Assembly (NCBI RefSeq): GCF_022844465.1
Contig: NZ_JALHLP010000005.1
Coordinates: forward strand, 62,001-126,000
Direction of reading: 5' to 3'
Origin: Bradyrhizobium sp.
Lineage (GTDB): Bacteria > Pseudomonadota > Alphaproteobacteria > Rhizobiales > Xanthobacteraceae
DNA: 64,000 bases
Shown here: in pieces, positions 61,796 through 64,000 of the stretch
Numbering within the stretch: position 1 is the first letter of the stretch
How the letters are laid out: every line of letters starts with the position of its first letter
The notes under the pieces: model-generated
Told to the model about the DNA's origin: nothing
The model's input: the letters and a program-made list of their open reading frames with translations, nothing else
The model's database searches: none
Translations under genes and position numbers: made by a program

Positions 61796-62464
61796 TTAAG
61801 GCCGCTGCGCGATCAGGTCCAGCTCGATCTCTCGAAAGCTGGTATAATTCCTGCGAATCCACTGATGCAGCTCGGTCGAGGAGTCGCGCTCGCCGCGCAG
61901 GTAGTCGGTGAACGAAAAGGCCAGCCGGTCGACATAGGTCTTCAGGAACGAAGGCAGCGCCGACAGCCGAACGGTGCGTCCGAGGTCCATCGCGGCCGGC
62001 AATTCGCCCCGCACCACATATTCGTTGTCGATGGTGATCAGCACCTCGGGCGGAATCTGCTCCTGCAGCGCCAGGAAACTGCGCGCCGAGACCCGGTCGG
62101 TATCGGCGATGAACAGGATGATCGGTGTGACGCCGCGGCGGGCGGCTTCCTTCAGAAAACCGATCTGCTCGATCATCTTGAAAAACTCGTCAAAGGCGTG
62201 GAAACCAAGGTCAACCACCTTGGCGACGCCGTCATGGGCGATCAGGCGGTCCATCAGCTGCATCTTGCCGTGGGTGTCGATGACGTCGGCCGTCTCGGTG
62301 ATGTCAGGCAGAAATTCGAGCAGGGACGGCTCTTTCAGATTGATGTCGAAAGCGGCGACCGCGCCGTCCTTCAACAGCAGGAATTCGCTCAACAACCGCG
62401 CGAGCAGTGTCTTGCCGACCATCGGTCGGGGCGAGCAGATGATGTAGACGGGCGTAAGGCTCAT
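61796..62464 (-). CDS. ParA/MinD-like P-loop ATPase with altered Walker A (second of a pair)
   Basis: 222 residues. The P-loop is CSPRPMVGKTLLARLL, which keeps GKT but has Arg13 where the deviant Walker A has the signature Lys, and lacks the GG. Following features are MinD-like: AAFDINLKEPSLLEFL, DVIDTHGKMQLMDRL, VVDLGFHAF. It shares PDITE and length with the upstream ATPase, so the two look like diverged paralogs. It starts 59 bp after that gene. No ParB or chemotaxis partner seen; function unknown. Confidence 0.82.
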   Translation of the reverse strand: MSLTPVYIICSPRPMVGKTLLARLLSEFLLLKDGAVAAFDINLKEPSLLEFLPDITETADVIDTHGKMQLMDRLIAHDGVAKVVDLGFHAFDEFFKMIEQIGFLKEAARRGVTPIILFIADTDRVSARSFLALQEQIPPEVLITIDNEYVVRGELPAAMDLGRTVRLSALPSFLKTYVDRLAFSFTDYLRGERDSSTELHQWIRRNYTSFREIELDLIAQRP

Positions 62465-62523
62465 CAGGCGCTATATCAGGCGAATTTTTAGCCTAATCCA
62501 GCCCCATCGTGACCACGGGGCGA

Positions 62524-63279
62524 TTATTTTTCGCCGGTGCGGACGCCCGGCTTGCCGGCGCCCACGAGGTCGGTCAGCTTGATGCGGTCGAACTCGCTCC
62601 AGACGTTGGCAAGCCAGTGCCGGACATAGCCGCGCAGCACGAACGAATAATTCGCGGCTTCGTCGTCCTTGCCCTTGTTGGCGACAAATTTGAGGAACGG
62701 CACCGAGGAAACCTCGACCTGCTCATAGGCCATTTCGTTGAGCTTGGGGATGACGAGATCGGTCGCGTCCTTGATGCGGTGAAAGTAGGAATTATAGGTC
62801 GCCTGGTCCCACTGGAAAAACTGGGTGTCGTTGATGAAGTTCTTCACCAGGAAATACCTGGCGCCCTGCATGAAGTTGGCGGTTTCGGCAATTTCATCGA
62901 GTGAGGCGATCGAAGGGCCCAGGATATGGAACACGGCAAAGGTGATCTGTCCGGACTTCGCGGCGTCGAGAAAGCCGATGTCCCGCAGCGAGGCCAGCGC
63001 CGGCGACAGCAGTCCGGCCCGGACGTCGATCACGGTGACGAAGGGGCTGGCCGCGTTCAGCGTGTCGAAGATCTTCATCTGGTCCGAGGTCGTCGTCATG
63101 TCGACGATCTCGGTGATGTCGGGGTGAAACCGCTTCAGGGTTCCCCGGGGGGATTCGGTGTCGAACGCCCGGGTCGGCACATTGTTGGCGCTGAAATAAT
63201 CCAGCAGGGTCCGTGACACCGTGGTCTTGCCGACCCCACCCTTGTCCGCCCCCACCACAATCACGACCGGCTTTGCCAT
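62524..63279 (-). CDS. ParA/MinD-like ATPase (first of a pair)
   Basis: 251 residues. Complete deviant Walker A GADKGGVGKTTVSRTL (residues 10-25, signature Lys13), then FDTESPRGTLKRFHPDITEIVDM and TVIDVRAGLLSPAL. Proteins of this class form ATP-dependent dimers that place DNA, proteins or complexes. There is no centromere-binding gene nearby. It is co-directional with the altered ATPase downstream, and the two may act as a heteropair. Confidence 0.86.
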   Translation of the reverse strand: MAKPVVIVVGADKGGVGKTTVSRTLLDYFSANNVPTRAFDTESPRGTLKRFHPDITEIVDMTTTSDQMKIFDTLNAASPFVTVIDVRAGLLSPALASLRDIGFLDAAKSGQITFAVFHILGPSIASLDEIAETANFMQGARYFLVKNFINDTQFFQWDQATYNSYFHRIKDATDLVIPKLNEMAYEQVEVSSVPFLKFVANKGKDDEAANYSFVLRGYVRHWLANVWSEFDRIKLTDLVGAGKPGVRTGEK

Positions 63280-63694
63280 GGAATTCCCTTGAACGGCTCT
63301 CCAACCGCGGGAGCGATCGGCAGGTCCCCGTTCCCTGCTTTGGTCGCGAACATGGCAGAAACAAGGGAGAATTCAATTCCTTAGAAGGCCGGCGCCCTTA
63401 TTCATACTGGATATGTTGATGGCACGCTTTCCAGCGATGTGGATAAGACCCGTCAAATCAAGAATCTAGAGCATGATCCGGAAAAGTGTGCAGCGGTTTT
63501 CCGAAAAGATCATGCTCAAACAAGGAGCTAAAGCGCGATGACGGTTCATCCCAATCTCATCGCGCTTTAGACGCCCGTTCTGTTTGGGTTGAAACGGAAA
63601 TGGCCCTGACCAAGGGCAGGCGCCAGCCGCCCCGGCGTCCATGCGCTTCGGATGGCCGGGATGGCGAGCCCGCGGCCGGGCCATCGGCGTCATG
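63280..63694. other. Gap with repeat family E, otherwise no gene seen
   Basis: 63280-63468 and 63569-63694 show no convincing coding potential. The middle holds two palindromes described separately. Confidence 0.55.
63469..63568. repeat. Intergenic repeat, family E (two palindromes)
   Basis: 63469-63517: GAGCATGATCCGGAAAAG ... CTTTTCGG-type inverted arm ... GATCATGCTC. 63530-63568: AAAGCGCGATGA ... TCATCGCGCTTT. Both could form hairpins, with a 12-bp spacer. Copies of this type occur in many Rhizobiales genomes (general knowledge). Confidence 0.8.
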
Positions 63695-64000
63695 TCAGGG
63701 GGTTTGGGGAAGCGAAGGCGGGAGTTGCGTGGGGACCGGTTCCGCCGGATTTTCCGGGGTGACCGCTGCATCCGGCGGCGCGGCCAGCGGGCCAGGATCG
63801 CGGCCGCCGGCGAACTGCACCAGCGCCTTGACGCGCCGATCCACCGACGGGTGGGTCGCAAACAGGTCCGCAAACCCCTCGCGCGGATTGTCGATGCACA
63901 ATTCCATGATCGCCGAGGTTGCGCCGGGAAGCTCGCCGCGATTCTCGATCTTGCGCAACGCCGAGATCATGGCGTCGGGATTCTTGGTCAGTTCGACCGA
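63695..64000 (-). CDS. htpX: HtpX-like M48 zinc metalloprotease, C-terminal part (start outside window)
   Basis: About 101 residues to the stop; the frame is open to the edge. ELTKNPDAMISALRKIE, then MELCIDNPREGFADLFATHPSVDRRVKALVQFAGG match the C-terminus of HtpX, a membrane protease that handles misfolded membrane proteins. The HExxH motif would be upstream of the window. The Pro/Ala-rich tail beyond AGG is characteristic of rhizobial versions. Confidence 0.88.
   Translation of the reverse strand, partial: SVELTKNPDAMISALRKIENRGELPGATSAIMELCIDNPREGFADLFATHPSVDRRVKALVQFAGGRDPGPLAAPPDAAVTPENPAEPVPTQLPPSLPQTP

Noticed and set aside
63466..63873. Minus-strand frame of 135 codons in front of the htpX end
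   Set aside because: It runs through the family E palindromes and overlaps the htpX frame, which has clear homology.
1..64000. tRNA or rRNA genes
   Set aside because: No convincing T-arm (GGTTCGAATCC-type) with matching acceptor stem was found; the GGGTTCGATGC hits belong to family A repeats.

Overview
The window looks like chromosome of a Bradyrhizobium-type alphaproteobacterium (Rhizobiales). The grounds are high GC with strong third-position GC bias, a fused cytochrome b/c1 gene (fbcH) behind a Rieske gene, a fused trpE(G) with a tryptophan-rich leader ORF, a glpRDSTPQUV-type glycerol locus, and several families of palindromic intergenic repeats. The genus is inferred from family knowledge, not from a database search.

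Layout. 1-1.6 kb: 3' end of an RND efflux pump and a TetR regulator. 1.7-7.5 kb: flavin reductase, L,D-transpeptidase, a K+-channel-like protein with a zinc ribbon, a Tat-exported SMP-30 protein and small exported proteins. 7.7-16.6 kb: glycerol/glycerol-3-phosphate regulator, dehydrogenase and a six-gene ABC importer. 16.9-20.8 kb: old yellow enzyme, DUF1993, lytic transglycosylase, SOUL protein. 21-24.6 kb: three-subunit molybdenum hydroxylase. 24.6-26.4 kb: gene-poor, repeat-rich DNA around one AT-rich methyltransferase gene. 26.4-31.5 kb: cytochrome c, a RamB/ScfR-like regulator, isocitrate lyase and small conserved proteins. 31.5-35.4 kb: phosphoesterase, Nudix, GNAT, Kef-type antiporter. 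35.6-38.5 kb: TonB-dependent receptor and a His-rich DUF2946-like protein behind a perfect Zur-like palindrome. 38.6-45.4 kb: MoxR/DUF58/DUF4159/VWA module. 45.7-48.5 kb: divergent, overlapping DUF1285-Nudix-DUF6111-CCA transferase genes. 48.5-52.2 kb: HAD phosphatase, DUF2158, hemF, queD, queE, trmL. 52.5-55.2 kb: cytochrome bc1 (fbcFH). 55.4-58.6 kb: dienelactone hydrolase, epimerase, a ParE-type toxin-antitoxin pair, an extradiol dioxygenase. 58.7-61.8 kb: trpL leader, trpE(G), apt. 61.8-64 kb: two related ParA-like ATPases and the 3' end of an htpX-like protease gene.

Most of the window is core metabolism. Points that reward a closer look: complementary loss of ATPase motifs in the GlpS/GlpT pair; the Zur-like operator with the TonB/His-rich pair; an apparently leaderless trpL with mutually exclusive hairpins; a QueD with its usual catalytic Cys and Glu replaced; the paired ParA-like ATPases, one with an altered P-loop; and the AT-rich methyltransferase flanked by near-identical 22-bp direct repeats. 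No tRNA, rRNA, intact insertion sequence, prophage or CRISPR array was seen.
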